Assembly (NCBI GenBank): GCA_020283715.1
Contig: JAIQCW010000012.1
Coordinates: 1 to 64,000 of the forward strand
From: Cytauxzoon felis
Lineage: Eukaryota > Apicomplexa > Aconoidasida > Piroplasmida > Theileriidae
Length of the DNA: 64,000 nucleotides
Direction: 5' to 3'
In this document: piece by piece, positions 36,353 to 47,600 of the stretch
How the letters are laid out: every line of letters begins with the position of its first letter
Position numbering within the stretch: position 1 is the first letter of the stretch
Made by a program: the position numbers and the translations under genes
The notes under the pieces: model-generated
Databases searched by the model: none
The model's input: only the letters and a program-made list of their open reading frames with translations
Told to the model about the DNA's origin: nothing

Positions 36353-37903
36353 TTATTGAAATTCGGAGATATTATCGAGTGAAGTATTGAAATTGATATT
36401 TTGGAATTGTATTTTGGCATAAGTATCGGTAATATTAATGATTTTAACAATGGAACCGATTGGAATATAATTTTTATTTTGTAAATTATTAATTTTACCT
36501 ACAACTTTAGCATATTTTGTATCATTTTTAATAACAGTTTGTAAATAATTTTGATGTATTTGAAATATATTACCATTAATATCAATAGTACTAATAAATC
36601 CATTAACATTTAATATTTTACCAATTTTTTTATATTCTTTATGATTTTTATCTATAATTTTAACAAATATACCAGGTATTAACCAATTTTCTAATATTTT
36701 ATCATTATATTTATAATCTCTTTTTAATTTTGACATTAATTTTGTATCTAAAATTGATTCTATATTATCTTTCATAATATGATCTGTACCTAATCCACCA
36801 TGTTCATATAAACGTCTTTTATATATTTTTGGTTTTATATTATTCTTTTCTGGATCATAACCCATACCAAGTAACATTGCTAAACCAAATTCATCTACAG
36901 GCATTTTATCATATTTTTTAATATTCATATTATTCTCATTATTATCTTTATTATTATTCCTTAATAATATTGGCTTTACATCTAATGGCTTCATCACATT
37001 TTCATCATTAATACCAAATAAATCCTCATTCAATTTCATACGATCAGATTCATTCATTATCATTTTCACAATCTCAGAATCTGATACAATATCCAATTTA
37101 TTAATACCATCATCAACATTTGTACTTGAAATTATAACATTGTCTTCTCCACCTGAGGTCTTCCACTCGCCGTGGAGGCTTTCCTTATTTAGTTGTCCCT
37201 CCGCTTCCCGGTGATCAGCTACGGGTAGTCCACCTGAGGTTACATTCTCACTATCTCCATGTTCTTCTGGGTTGACATCTTTTGTTCCTCCGGGTAGATT
37301 TCCTGTTCTTAGGGGTTGAACATTCACGTTCTTCCGGGTTGACGTCCTTCGTTCTTCCTCATTACCTTCTCCACGATCTCCGGGAGTGGCTTTACCATTT
37401 ACGGTGATTGAATTAGAAGAGCTGTCTGCAAGACCAACGGTGGTGGTAACCTCAGGTGGAACAGTGGTTGTAACCTCAGGTGGAGAGCTATCTGGATGAC
37501 GAAGTGATATCGTATAGCATTCTGCGGAGGTAACTTCAGGTGTTGTACCTGATGTATTTTTAATATTATTCTTTACATTTGTTAAATTTTCATCATCGTT
37601 GTTGGACTTTATGATATTAAGACCGAATTTTAAATCTTCAGTATTGATTTTAATTTCTGGTCTTTTGGTCTTAACTTTTAAATCTTCGAGCTTGTTATTA
37701 CAAGGGATGATATACTTTGGTTCATTCTTATCGCTACTATTAGTACCAACTTCATCCTTTGTCAGCTCGGATATCTTACTCCTTCTTACTTTGAATTCAT
37801 TATCATCATTTTCGTCATTATTAAATACATTCAAGGCCTTAATATTAGGTTTAGATTTATTGATATCCTTAGGATTACATTTTAGGGTAAATGATGATTT
37901 CAT
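36353..37903 (-). CDS. GPKOW: G-patch/KOW protein (GPKOW, Spp2/MOS2-like)
   Basis: Spliceosomal cofactor that activates the helicase DHX16/Prp2 through its G-patch. Single exon, 516 residues. The G-patch begins at VDEFGLAMLLGMGYDPE (about residue 335). Two KOW-like segments follow: WLIPGIFVKIIDKNHKEYKK and YIPIGSIVKIINITDTYAK. The N-terminus has the short basic start seen in this family (SSFTLKCNPKDINKSKP). Residues about 126-252 are a translated palindromic element placed between the N-terminal part and the G-patch, in a region likely to be disordered. Without the insert the length would be near 390. Confidence 0.88.
   Translation of the reverse strand: MKSSFTLKCNPKDINKSKPNIKALNVFNNDENDDNEFKVRRSKISELTKDEVGTNSSDKNEPKYIIPCNNKLEDLKVKTKRPEIKINTEDLKFGLNIIKSNNDDENLTNVKNNIKNTSGTTPEVTSAECYTISLRHPDSSPPEVTTTVPPEVTTTVGLADSSSNSITVNGKATPGDRGEGNEEERRTSTRKNVNVQPLRTGNLPGGTKDVNPEEHGDSENVTSGGLPVADHREAEGQLNKESLHGEWKTSGGEDNVIISSTNVDDGINKLDIVSDSEIVKMIMNESDRMKLNEDLFGINDENVMKPLDVKPILLRNNNKDNNENNMNIKKYDKMPVDEFGLAMLLGMGYDPEKNNIKPKIYKRRLYEHGGLGTDHIMKDNIESILDTKLMSKLKRDYKYNDKILENWLIPGIFVKIIDKNHKEYKKIGKILNVNGFISTIDINGNIFQIHQNYLQTVIKNDTKYAKVVGKINNLQNKNYIPIGSIVKIINITDTYAKIQFQNINFNTSLDNISEFQ
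37145..37528 (-). repeat. Exonic palindromic element, C-F-B2
   Basis: Reads SSNSITVNGKATPGDRG, F units (STRKNVNVQPLRTGNLPGG, VNPEEH) and LPVADHREAEGQLNKE in the GPKOW frame. Confidence 0.9.
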
Positions 37904-38107
37904 TACTTAAAATTTAAATTCATCTGCGATATTTACTAGTGTTTATATATTTAAACTCATTTTATAAAAGTATGTCACAACTGCATGATGCATATAAGCA
38001 GGTGGTAATTTTTACAGCTAAAATTTAATCCAATGCATAAAATAAATTTTAAATTGTTTAGATAATATTTTTTTAATGTATTAAGATGTATATTTTTTAC
38101 TATAGAG

Positions 38108-40291
38108 ATGGGATTTCTTAAAGAAGGAATACCATTGAGCTATGTTGAATGTCAAAAATTGACAGACAAATTACGTGGCTTAGGTATATTACAATTCATA
38201 AACGTCTACAAGTTAAATGCTAATAGATTCGATCCTAATAGATCATTTGGTGATGAAATAGAGTATATGCTCGTAAATATAGACCATGAGAATCGCAAAG
38301 TACAATTACTACCGGCCTATCCTCATCTTATATCATACATCAATTCCAATGATAATATTAAAAATAAAAAGTCATATGTACCAGAATATGCGTCATATAT
38401 GATGGAAGTGATACCGGACGAACCATACGATTTGAATTCTGATTTTACAACACATGTTAAAACTTCATTGTATAATAGAAGGAAATCTCTGGATACATTT
38501 TTAAAAGATTTGGGATTTAAGGATACGATACCTTTAACAATAACTTCGTTTCCAAGACTTGGATGCGAAGATTGTATTTATATACCAAACGATGATTTTA
38601 AGACATTACTAAGAATCGGTAATGATATTTCACAGAGTAGATATTTAAATGATGTTGTTATCAACCCTCATGAACGATTTTCAGCTATAACTAGAAATAT
38701 TAGACTCAGAAGAGGTGGTGTAAAAATTAATGTAGATACTTATAGAAGCAATGGAAATGATTCTAACTCTTTATATTATAATAATTCATCTAAAAAGCCC
38801 ATAAATTATAATTCAACTAGTACAATAAAATCATTTAATACCAAAGGTTATATGACTGATCCACCTGAGGTTACAACCACCGTTGGTCTTGCAGACAGCT
38901 CTCCTCCACTCGAAGTCCATCCTGCCGTCAGCTCTTCCAATTACCTCCCCGTAAACGGTAATACCACTCCCGGAGATCGTGGCGAAGATGGTAGAGGTGT
39001 AGATGGAATTAAGAGTAGTACTGGACCTCAAGTGGAACCCGCAGCTGATCTCAGGGAAGCGAAGGGGGAACTAAATAGAGAAGGCCGCCACGGCGAGTGG
39101 AAGACCCCTGGTGGAGCGACCTCAGGTGATGAAGACAAGGAAAATACTTCATTTGGAAAGGAACTGGTTGATGTTGATGAAATATTGTGTAATGGTGTAG
39201 AGAAAACTGATGATTCGAGTATATATATGGATGGTGTGATATTTGGAATGGGTATGTGTTGTTTGCAGACTACATTTTCTTGTATAAATATAAATGAGGC
39301 TCGTTATTTATATGATCAATTGGTTGTATTAGCTCCTATATTTTTATCATTAACAGCTGCTACAGTAGCATATAGGGGTAAATTATCGAATTTGGATACT
39401 AGATTTAGTGTATTGAATCAGGCTATGGATGATCGTACTAAAGATGAATATGATTTAATATTGAAATCACGTTATTCATCATCATCATTATATATTGGTA
39501 ATGAAAGTATATTAATAGATAATTATGAATATTTAAATGATTTAAATGTATATTATATAGATGATTTATATAAAAAATTAATTGAGAATGGTATTGATTA
39601 TATATTAGCACGTCATATATCGCATTTATTTATATATCAACCATTAGTTGTATATGATGAAGATTTTTTAATATATGATAATTCTGATTCTATATTTGAA
39701 ATATTTCAGAGTACAAATTGGAATTCTGTTAGATTTAAACCACCACCATTAAATAATTTAAATATGCCATGGAGAATAGAATTTCGTTGTTGTGAAGTAC
39801 AATATAATGATAATGATAATACATTATTTATATGTATAATAGCATATATAGTTAAAGTATTATTAAATGAACATTGGAATTTATATATGCCTTTATCTAA
39901 AGTTGATTTTAATATTAAAATCTCTGAACAAATATCATCAATTACTAAAAAATTATTTTATTTCCCTAATGATATTATAAATAATGATTTAAAACCTAAA
40001 TTACAATCATTATATGATATTTTATTTAATAATAATGGTATTATTACAAGATGTAAAAAATTTCTTATAAATGAACTTAATATGAATACTATTACATTAA
40101 CATTTTATAATAATATGAATTATTATTTTAATATTCTTGAAAATAAAACTAAAGGTTATTCACTTACTAATGCACAAATCATTAGAAAATTCATTATCAA
40201 TCATCCCAAATTCAATAATAATAATATCAATAATGAAATTCAATACCAACTCATTAATAAAATCATACAAGATAATAATCAAATAATCTAA
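38108..40291 (+). CDS. GSH1: Glutamate-cysteine ligase catalytic subunit with exonic insert
   Basis: First enzyme of glutathione synthesis: ATP-dependent joining of glutamate and cysteine. Single exon, 727 residues. Clear family text: FGDEIEYMLVNIDHENRKVQ, YVPEYASYMMEVIPDEPYD, NPHERFSAITRNIRLRRGG, then MDGVIFGMGMCCLQTTFSC, NEARYLYDQLVVLAP, ATVAYRGKLSNLDTRFSVLN and DDRTKDEYD. Residues about 251-340 are a translated palindromic element, sitting between the RRGG segment and the MDGVIFGMG segment, i.e. inside the catalytic domain but in a place where a loop is expected. The rest is continuous, so the gene looks functional. No intron. Confidence 0.93.
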   Translation: MGFLKEGIPLSYVECQKLTDKLRGLGILQFINVYKLNANRFDPNRSFGDEIEYMLVNIDHENRKVQLLPAYPHLISYINSNDNIKNKKSYVPEYASYMMEVIPDEPYDLNSDFTTHVKTSLYNRRKSLDTFLKDLGFKDTIPLTITSFPRLGCEDCIYIPNDDFKTLLRIGNDISQSRYLNDVVINPHERFSAITRNIRLRRGGVKINVDTYRSNGNDSNSLYYNNSSKKPINYNSTSTIKSFNTKGYMTDPPEVTTTVGLADSSPPLEVHPAVSSSNYLPVNGNTTPGDRGEDGRGVDGIKSSTGPQVEPAADLREAKGELNREGRHGEWKTPGGATSGDEDKENTSFGKELVDVDEILCNGVEKTDDSSIYMDGVIFGMGMCCLQTTFSCININEARYLYDQLVVLAPIFLSLTAATVAYRGKLSNLDTRFSVLNQAMDDRTKDEYDLILKSRYSSSSLYIGNESILIDNYEYLNDLNVYYIDDLYKKLIENGIDYILARHISHLFIYQPLVVYDEDFLIYDNSDSIFEIFQSTNWNSVRFKPPPLNNLNMPWRIEFRCCEVQYNDNDNTLFICIIAYIVKVLLNEHWNLYMPLSKVDFNIKISEQISSITKKLFYFPNDIINNDLKPKLQSLYDILFNNNGIITRCKKFLINELNMNTITLTFYNNMNYYFNILENKTKGYSLTNAQIIRKFIINHPKFNNNNINNEIQYQLINKIIQDNNQII
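38858..39135 (+). repeat. Exonic palindromic element, C-B2
   Basis: Reads [18 protein letters not shown] and [19 protein letters not shown] in the glutamate-cysteine ligase frame; both CCACCTGAGG and ACCTCAGG ends are present. Confidence 0.92.
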
Positions 40292-40790
40292 CATATTCCA
40301 CCTAAGGTTACAACCAACTCTCTTCGTCTTGCAGACAGCTTCTTCTATTTACTTCCCCTTCCAGCTCCCATAGATCGCTTCCAGGTTCCACTTGAGGTTA
40401 AAAACCTAATCTCGACGAGATATGTCTAAAGTGACGGAATTCATGTTTGAAATTATATCTCAATGAATATAAATTGGAATGAAGTGAGGATGAATATATT
40501 AAATACAATCATCAAATTCCTTTTCAATGAAGTATTGACATCAGAAATACATCCAATAGTCATCTCTCAATCTTCAGTAGTTTCCCCAGAAATTGAGGAT
40601 TTCCTTCAAATTTTGGAGGTGAAAATGAAGTAGTGAAATTAGTAATTTTGACCTCAAGTGGAACCCGTAGCTGATCTCAGGGAAGCGGAGGGGGAAGTAA
40701 ATAGAGAAGCTGACGGCAGGACGAAGATAAGGTTGTACTAGAAGATGGATTGGACCTCGATTGGAGAGCTAACGGCAGGACTAAAGAGGT
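40292..40790. repeat. Intergenic palindromic cassette, B1 - E (reversed) - B2
   Basis: D linker, inverted B1 arm, E unit (about 40400-40648) and B2 arm, starting almost at the stop codon of the ligase gene. The remaining 118 bases before the HAD gene show nothing. Confidence 0.88.
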
Positions 40791-40908
40791 GCTGTTATAT
40801 AAATATAAATGAAATATAATTTGTTAGAAATTTAATGTTTTATTGTTAAAATAATCTGTGATTTTTTATTTGACATGTACATGTTATGTGTAATTATTAT
40901 TATACTAT

Positions 40909-42476
40909 TTAAAGATCTATATCATATAATTTGATAGCTATTTCTGCAAATGCAGCTTGATCATGTGTTAGATTTATATTATATTTAGCTTGTTGTTTAA
41001 TATATGCTGATGCATTACCTACAGCAAATGTAATAGGTAATTCATTTAATGCTTCAGCATCATTATCACCATCACCAATAAATGCAATATCATTATCAGT
41101 AATTTCAAAATAACTTAATAATGCTCTAATACCAGTAGCTTTAGTTACACCTGGTGGATTAATTGTATAATATCTACTACAACCACTTTTAGCTACATAA
41201 TCTATACCTGATTTTAATCCTGGTATATCTAAATTACCATCTTTTGTTAAAAATAATATTGAAGCTATATCTATCTTCATCATTTTATCTTCATTTATAA
41301 TTATAGGTATAGTTCCACCACTTATTCTTAATACTGTTTGTATTTCCATTTCTATTTCTGTTAATGAATATGAACCTAATATCGAATAAAATACACAATA
41401 ACTAAATAAATTCTCATCCTCTAACCATTTAAATAATCTCTCCATAAACATTCTTGAAAAACATTGCCTATGTATTATCTTACCAGATTCCGAATATACT
41501 ATCGATCCATTAAAATATATACCAGGAAATCCAATATATCCTGTCTTCCTTATAAATTCATTACCTACCAATTTCAATGCCAAACCACGCGGACGCGCTA
41601 TATATTATTTTATTTTTTCATCATACATATATACAACTATTTATCACTCAAATGACTCTCCACTCAATGCCCAACCTCTCTTCGTCCTGCAGACAGCTCT
41701 CCACTTGAGGTCCAATCCAACTCTTCATTCCACTCGCCGTGGTGGCTCTCCACCTGAGGTCAGTCCTGCCGTCAGCTCTTCCAATTACCTATCTCTAAAG
41801 AGTATAGCCACTCCCGGAGATCGTGGCGAAGATGGTAGAGGTGTAGATGGAATGAAGAGTAGTACTGGACCTCAAGTGGAACCCGAGAACGATCTCTGGG
41901 AGTTTGAGGGGGAAGTAAATAGAGTAGCTGACGGTAGGATGACCTCGGGTTGAAGAAGAGTATGATTGGACCTCAGGTGTAGAGCTATCTGCAAGACCAA
42001 CGGTGGATGTAATCTCAGATGGTAATAGGGTGTTGGTATATAAACCTTCGATGGGGATATGTGGTGGAAATGGATTGGTAAAGATTAGTGACATATAGTT
42101 ATCTTAATTGATATATACATGTAGGTAGATAACATATAGTTCATTCTTCTCTTAATTTATGTATATTGAACAAACCTGTGCAGAATACGGGTATATATTT
42201 GGTGTATTTATGGAGTATTTCAAATGCTCTGATATTTTTCTTATATGATTGTTTATTGCTTGTATAAAATGTACCATCGAGATCTAATGCGAATATTTTA
42301 GGAAATTTATGTTCTTTAGGTAGTTCAGAAATAGCTGTAATTTTTTTTTGATTTAGATCGGATGATTTTAATTTTAGTTCATCACTTGATTGATCATAAT
42401 ATGATAATGCTATTAATATAACTGCAAGAACACTAGTTAGAGCGACGATTCCAATCGCAATAACACCATTCCTCAT
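40909..42476 (-). CDS. HAD-superfamily (Cof-like) phosphatase
   Basis: Two exons: 42176-42476 and 40909-41597; 329 residues. An N-terminal signal anchor (VIAIGIVALTSVLAVILIAL) precedes HAD motif I (FALDLDGTFYTS). Motif II/III and the cap follow, with GFPGIYFNGSIVYSES, and motif IV is IAFIGDGDNDAEALNELP; GNASAYIKQQAKYN is the typical Cof-family end. Cof proteins dephosphorylate sugar phosphates or nucleotides; the anchor suggests a secretory or vacuolar compartment. It is the intact paralogue of the gene at the left edge. Its single intron is 578 bases against 104 in that paralogue, the difference being a palindromic element. Confidence 0.9.
41665..42030 (+). repeat. Palindromic element, K-C-B4
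   Basis: D and K linkers, C arm, B4 arm and a D tail in orientation S on the plus strand, antisense to the HAD gene in whose only intron it lies. Confidence 0.9.
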
Positions 42477-43701
42477 TTTTTTTAAATTAATATAATATTA
42501 GAGGTTAACATATATATTATTGATTGATTATATATATAGATATAATAGATTTTAAAATAATTATACTTTAATAATGTACATTTAATGTATAGTCATACTT
42601 TTGATATACATTCTACCAGCCTATCTAAGATTCTATAAAGGGTTCTACACATCGGCCCCATATAAATATATTGCTGCTCTGTCTAAATTTTTAGCTGCAT
42701 TAATTATTTTTTATATATTAATCATGATGATCGATCCATGATAGATGTATGGATAAACTTTAAAATAAACAATTATTATTCATATAAATTACAACTTTAC
42801 ACATTTTTAATAAAAGCCCAATATAAACACCATAACCCATATAAATTAGTAGGGCTGATATACAGATCTGATCATTTTAAAATTGCATTTGATATATAAG
42901 CACATTATAATTGTAACAGTACATTAATTCAATCATAAATGATGATAGATTAATGAAGATTAATTGAGTTGATGAATATTTAAATTATAAAATTTCAATT
43001 CTGTTTCTAATTCTGCACTATAAAAATAAAACACAATAAATTATAATTTATAAATTAAACATTAAATTTTTGGTATAAATATTACATAGTAAACCTTTTA
43101 ATATGATAATATGTAAAGTAAATTTTTATTTTAATAGACTTTTAATATTATATTGATGATGTGTGGATATTTTTATTCGTATTGATGAGTTCAATTTAGA
43201 GGTAATATATTAACACTCTCTAATGTTCTGGATGGATGTGGAATTTATAATACCTAAAAGTACCATCAATTATAAAGAGTAGATGAAATATATTTATCTG
43301 GTAATTAATTACATGTCCATGAATATAAGATTGGAGTGATGAGACTAATAGTATGGTACCTTTAGAGGACAAAAGTATGAGATAATGTATAAAGGTTGAT
43401 GAAGATGGATGATGATAATGAGTAATGAAGATGGATGATATGAATAGAGGGATTGATATCCCTAGGTAAATAATATAATTTCAATTACTGGTTATAATTA
43501 AATTTAAAGGGCGAAATTTTAAAAAATAAATGATCTTAGAGGGGTAGAAAAAAAAGAGTATTAGAATGAGTTGTATTTAAATTCTATACATCAACTAGAC
43601 ATTTAACAAGTTATAATATTAGGATAAAATACCCCATTGTATAATATGATTTATGTTTTCTTTAATGATTTGACACTAATATTTTTAAGATTATTTACAA
43701 T
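42477..43701. other. Long intergenic region, one possible small exon
   Basis: Divergent spacer of about 1.2 kb. Apart from the possible small membrane protein at 42585-42741 I see no gene, no palindromic element and no RNA gene; the rest is A+T-rich with short simple repeats (GATGATAATGAGTAATGAAG near 43410). Confidence 0.5.
42585..42741 (+). CDS. Possible small membrane protein
   Basis: From about 42593 a frame reads ILPAYLRFYKGFYTSAPYKY followed by a hydrophobic helix (IAALSKFLAALIIFYILIMM) and stops at 42741. It has no ATG in that frame. The ATG at 42585 would join it if one T of the run near 42599 is surplus; or a 3' splice site (TATAG before 42593) joins it to an unseen exon. Codon choice looks coding. 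Low certainty. Confidence 0.35.
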
Positions 43702-44235
43702 ATGTTGTATATATTGATAATATTTAATCTGTTAAGTGTGTATAATATAAGTTGCACTACAAGCAACATTGTTATATATGTAAAAGATGAACTTACATTA
43801 CCATTAGGTAATGATAATACATTAACAACAATATCGTTAGATATACCACGAAATTTATTTGAAATTACTGATGATTTAAATGATAATATTTTCCTTCTAC
43901 CTTTAGATTTATCGGTTAAAGATAGTAATGATGATGTGAATATAATTGGTCGTAAAGACTTTGCTTTAAATGCTACTGTATATTATTATGAACCTAAATT
44001 CGGTTATAGATTCGATTCTATTAAAGAATTCGGTGAAGAAATTTGGAAAAGCAGTTATAAAAATGAAGTATGTGTCTTTGTAGCAGCTATTGTCAAAGAT
44101 GGTCTACCAGAACCAAGTTATTTAAGAGTAGTTATACATAGATTTAATATACCATATACATTATTCTTCTATTTCAATGATAATAAATGGCATCAAACAA
44201 ATTTTAAAGATTACGTTGCTAGATTACATGAATAA
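43702..44235 (+). CDS. Secreted protein, probable single FAINT (DUF529) domain
   Basis: Single exon, 177 residues. A signal peptide (MLYILIIFNLLSVYNISC) precedes about 155 residues whose pattern fits one FAINT-like unit: a strand pair, then FGYRFDSIKEFGEEIWKSS with the characteristic Ile-Trp, then VCVFVAAIVKDG and a closing YFNDNKWHQTNF. FAINT domains occur in many exported Theileria proteins. The assignment is by pattern and should be tested with a profile search. Confidence 0.65.
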   Translation: MLYILIIFNLLSVYNISCTTSNIVIYVKDELTLPLGNDNTLTTISLDIPRNLFEITDDLNDNIFLLPLDLSVKDSNDDVNIIGRKDFALNATVYYYEPKFGYRFDSIKEFGEEIWKSSYKNEVCVFVAAIVKDGLPEPSYLRVVIHRFNIPYTLFFYFNDNKWHQTNFKDYVARLHE

Positions 44236-44274
44236 TCTTTATTAATAATATATATAATGTATAATATTATAATT

Positions 44275-44640
44275 AGTCCAGTTCTGCTGTCAGCTCTCAA
44301 CATGATGTCTTTCCACTCGCCGTGGAGGCTTCTTCCAATTATTCATCTCTAAAGAGTAAAGCCACTCCCGGAGATCGTGGCGATGTTCAACCCCTAAGAA
44401 CAGGAAATCTACCCAGAGGAACAGAAGATGTCTACCCGGAAGAACAGGAAGGTAATGAGGATATTGACGTAACCTCAAGTGGAACCCGTAGCTGATCTCA
44501 GGGAAGCTGAGGGGGAATTAAATAGAGAAGAGCTGACGGCAGGACGAAAAGAGGTTGTAACATCGAGTGGAGTCAAGTGGAAGAAGAGTAGGATTGGACC
44601 TCAGGTGGAACGACTAGTGGAAGACAAGGTTGTATGGCAG
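44275..44640 (+). repeat. Intergenic palindromic element, K-C-F-B2
   Basis: D, K, C arm, three F units, B2 arm and two ACCTCAGGTGG-like ends. It fills the gap between the secreted-protein gene and the NOG1-like gene; nothing else is seen there. Confidence 0.88.
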
Positions 44641-44676
44641 TTTATGATATAATAATTTAATATATAATATAACGGT

Positions 44677-47600
44677 TTATCGTTTAAAGGTATTATGTAG
44701 CGTGATGAGTATATTTTGTATTTGATCAAATATTTCATATGATGGTGTAATTTCAATACCCTAAAGTGTATATCTAATTTAAAATATAAGAATAACGTAC
44801 TACTTGTGATAAACGTTCAATCACCTCATCAGATTCATCACCTTTTGTAATCACATTAATCCTATATAAATATTAATTAACACTACCCATATAAATATAT
44901 ATATTAACACCACCATAAAATCACCCCAAGTACAATCACTATCTTCTCCACCTGAGGTTACCCATACTGTAGATCCAACATCTCTTCCTCTTGCAGAGAG
45001 CTCCTCCAATTACCTATCCCTGAAGGGTAGAGCCACTCCCTGAGATCGTGGCAGAAGTATAGTGATCGGACCTCAAGTGGAACCCGCAGCTGATCTCAGG
45101 GAAGCGGAGGGGGAACTAAATAGAAGAAGCCACCGCGGCAGTGGGAACAGAAGCTGTAACCTCAGGTGGAGTGGATTGGACTTCGATGGAGAAGATAAAG
45201 GTTCGTTAATATAGTGTGTGTTGTAGACATACCATGGTCTTTGTGGGAATCTCATTCTGAGTGAGTGATGTAATTTGATTTCATCATTAAGTAGTTTATC
45301 ATCGGATGTATCGAATGCAAAGATTACACCTGATGGCATATCTTTTAATGTTGAGTACTAAAGTTTTTATATTTAAATTAATGAACTTTTAACTTACAGT
45401 TAATTTTTCATGTTGATTAAATTTATTATTTGTACGATATAATAATCCTGGTGTATCAATAAGATGTCCATCATATATGAAATTTTTAATTTTATAACTA
45501 ATATTCGATACATTTATACCACGTGTAGTAAAATTATATGATGCTATCTTCGCATCTTTTGGTACATTACCAGTACCAATCATCGACCTCCCATATTTCA
45601 AACCCAATACTTCAGCAACAATATTCCTATTTTCCATAACCATCAATGATTCATCTTTAATACCATCAACTGAAGTCCCTACATTGTCTTGCAGTTCCAG
45701 TTGAGGTCCAATCCTACTCTCTTTCCCATTGAATGGAGCTTCTCCACATGAGGTCGTCCTGCCGTCAGCTCTTCTATTTACTTCTCCCTTCGCTTCCCTG
45801 AGATCAGCTACGGGTTCCACTTGAGGTCCAGTACTATTATTCATTCCACGTCCTTCTACTCCCCTACCTTCACCACGATCTCCGGGAGTGGATATGCAGT
45901 TTACGGGGAAGTAATTAAGAGAAGCCTCCACGACGAGTGGAGAAGAGGCGAATTGGACATCAGTGGATGTCTGTTCCTCCGGATTAATATTCTCTGTTCC
46001 TCCGGGTAGATAATTCCTGTTATTCCGGGTTGAATATTTACGTTCCTCCGGGTAGATAATTCCTGTTCTTCCGGGTTGTCCACATGAAGTCGTCCTGCCG
46101 TCAGCTCTTCTATTTACTTCCCCCTTCGCTTCCCTGAGATCAGCTGCGGGTAATCCACATGAGGTCGAATCATTAACTTCTCTTCCACTCGCCGTGGCGG
46201 CATCTCTATTTACCTCCCCTTCCAGCTCCCGTAGATCGCTTCCAGGTATTCCACTTGAGGTTACATCACTACATCCTATTAAATCTAAACCTTCAACATC
46301 GCCACGATCTCTGGGAGTGGCTCTACCCTTTAGGGATAGGTAATTGGAAGAGGCCTCCACGGCGAGTGGAATAGAGGTGGATTGGACCTCGGTGGAAGAG
46401 CTGTCTGCAGGACGAAGAGAGTTGGATTGGACCTCGGGTGGATTGGATTGGAATTGGTATGGATTGATTAATTTATGAAAGAGTGTGGTTTTACCGATAT
46501 TGACATGTCCGATGATAGCGATGATAGGTTTATTGATATCGATAATGGGTAATTTATTAAGATGTTTATAATACCATCGATATAATTGATAATAATATTC
46601 ACCAGAAGAGTAAAGATTATCTAATTTAAATATAAATGTTTTAATAATATTGAATGCATCTCTACATTTTTTTAATATTATTAATATTTTTATTAATAAT
46701 ATTAGATGAATGTAAAATATTTTTTTTAATATTAAATAATTCAATTAATAAATTATTAAATGATAATTTAATTTTATTATTATTATAACAATTATATAAA
46801 ATAGTATTTAATAAATTATATTGGAATGGATGTATATATTTTATTAATTGTTTATAAAATGTAATAATATTTTTTAATTGTAATATTAAATTATTTGAAT
46901 ATAAATGTAATTTATATTTTAATTCACGTATTATTCTTTTTTTTGTATGTTTTATATTATGTAAACCATTAAATACACCAGGAAATAATAATTTACAATC
47001 ATAATTTAATTCATTTATATTATTATCTGTTTTTATTTTATTATAATTACCTAATGATAATATATTACGATTACCAACTATACCTTTAACATATGCTTTT
47101 GTATGTATTAATATATTATTTGTATCATCCAATTTTGGTAAATTCTTAAATAATTTCTTAATATATAATCTATTCGATAATTTATTATATTCTTTTATAT
47201 CAATCTCATCTTTTACTATCTTATCATCATCCATCTTCTTATCTTCAATAATCATATCCTTATATAAATCTATAAAATCCGAAAAATATATACTCTCACC
47301 AATCAATTTATCATTACCAATAGATCCAATGTCCATTCCTACTCTTGTTCCATCCGCCTCAACTTGATGTCTTCCACTAGGCGTTCCACCTGAGGTCGTC
47401 CTGCCGTCAGCTTCTCTATTTACTTCCCCCTTCGCTTCCCTGAGATCAGCTACGGGTAGTCCACTTGAGGTTACAATTCTACTTTCCTTTCCACTGCCGT
47501 GGTGGCCTTCTCTATTTAGTTGTCCCTTCGCTTCCCTGAGATCAGCTGCGGGTTCCACTTGAGGTCTATTAACTATATCACGTTCTTCCGGGTTGACATC

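Noticed and set aside
38858..39135. Exonic element as a hidden intron
   Set aside because: Splicing from CTGAG|GT to CCTCAG|GT would change the reading phase in the ligase gene, while the unspliced frame is open throughout.
45073..45339. 88-residue minus-strand ORF as a separate gene
   Set aside because: It is exon 2 of the NOG1-like gene read through into the intronic element.
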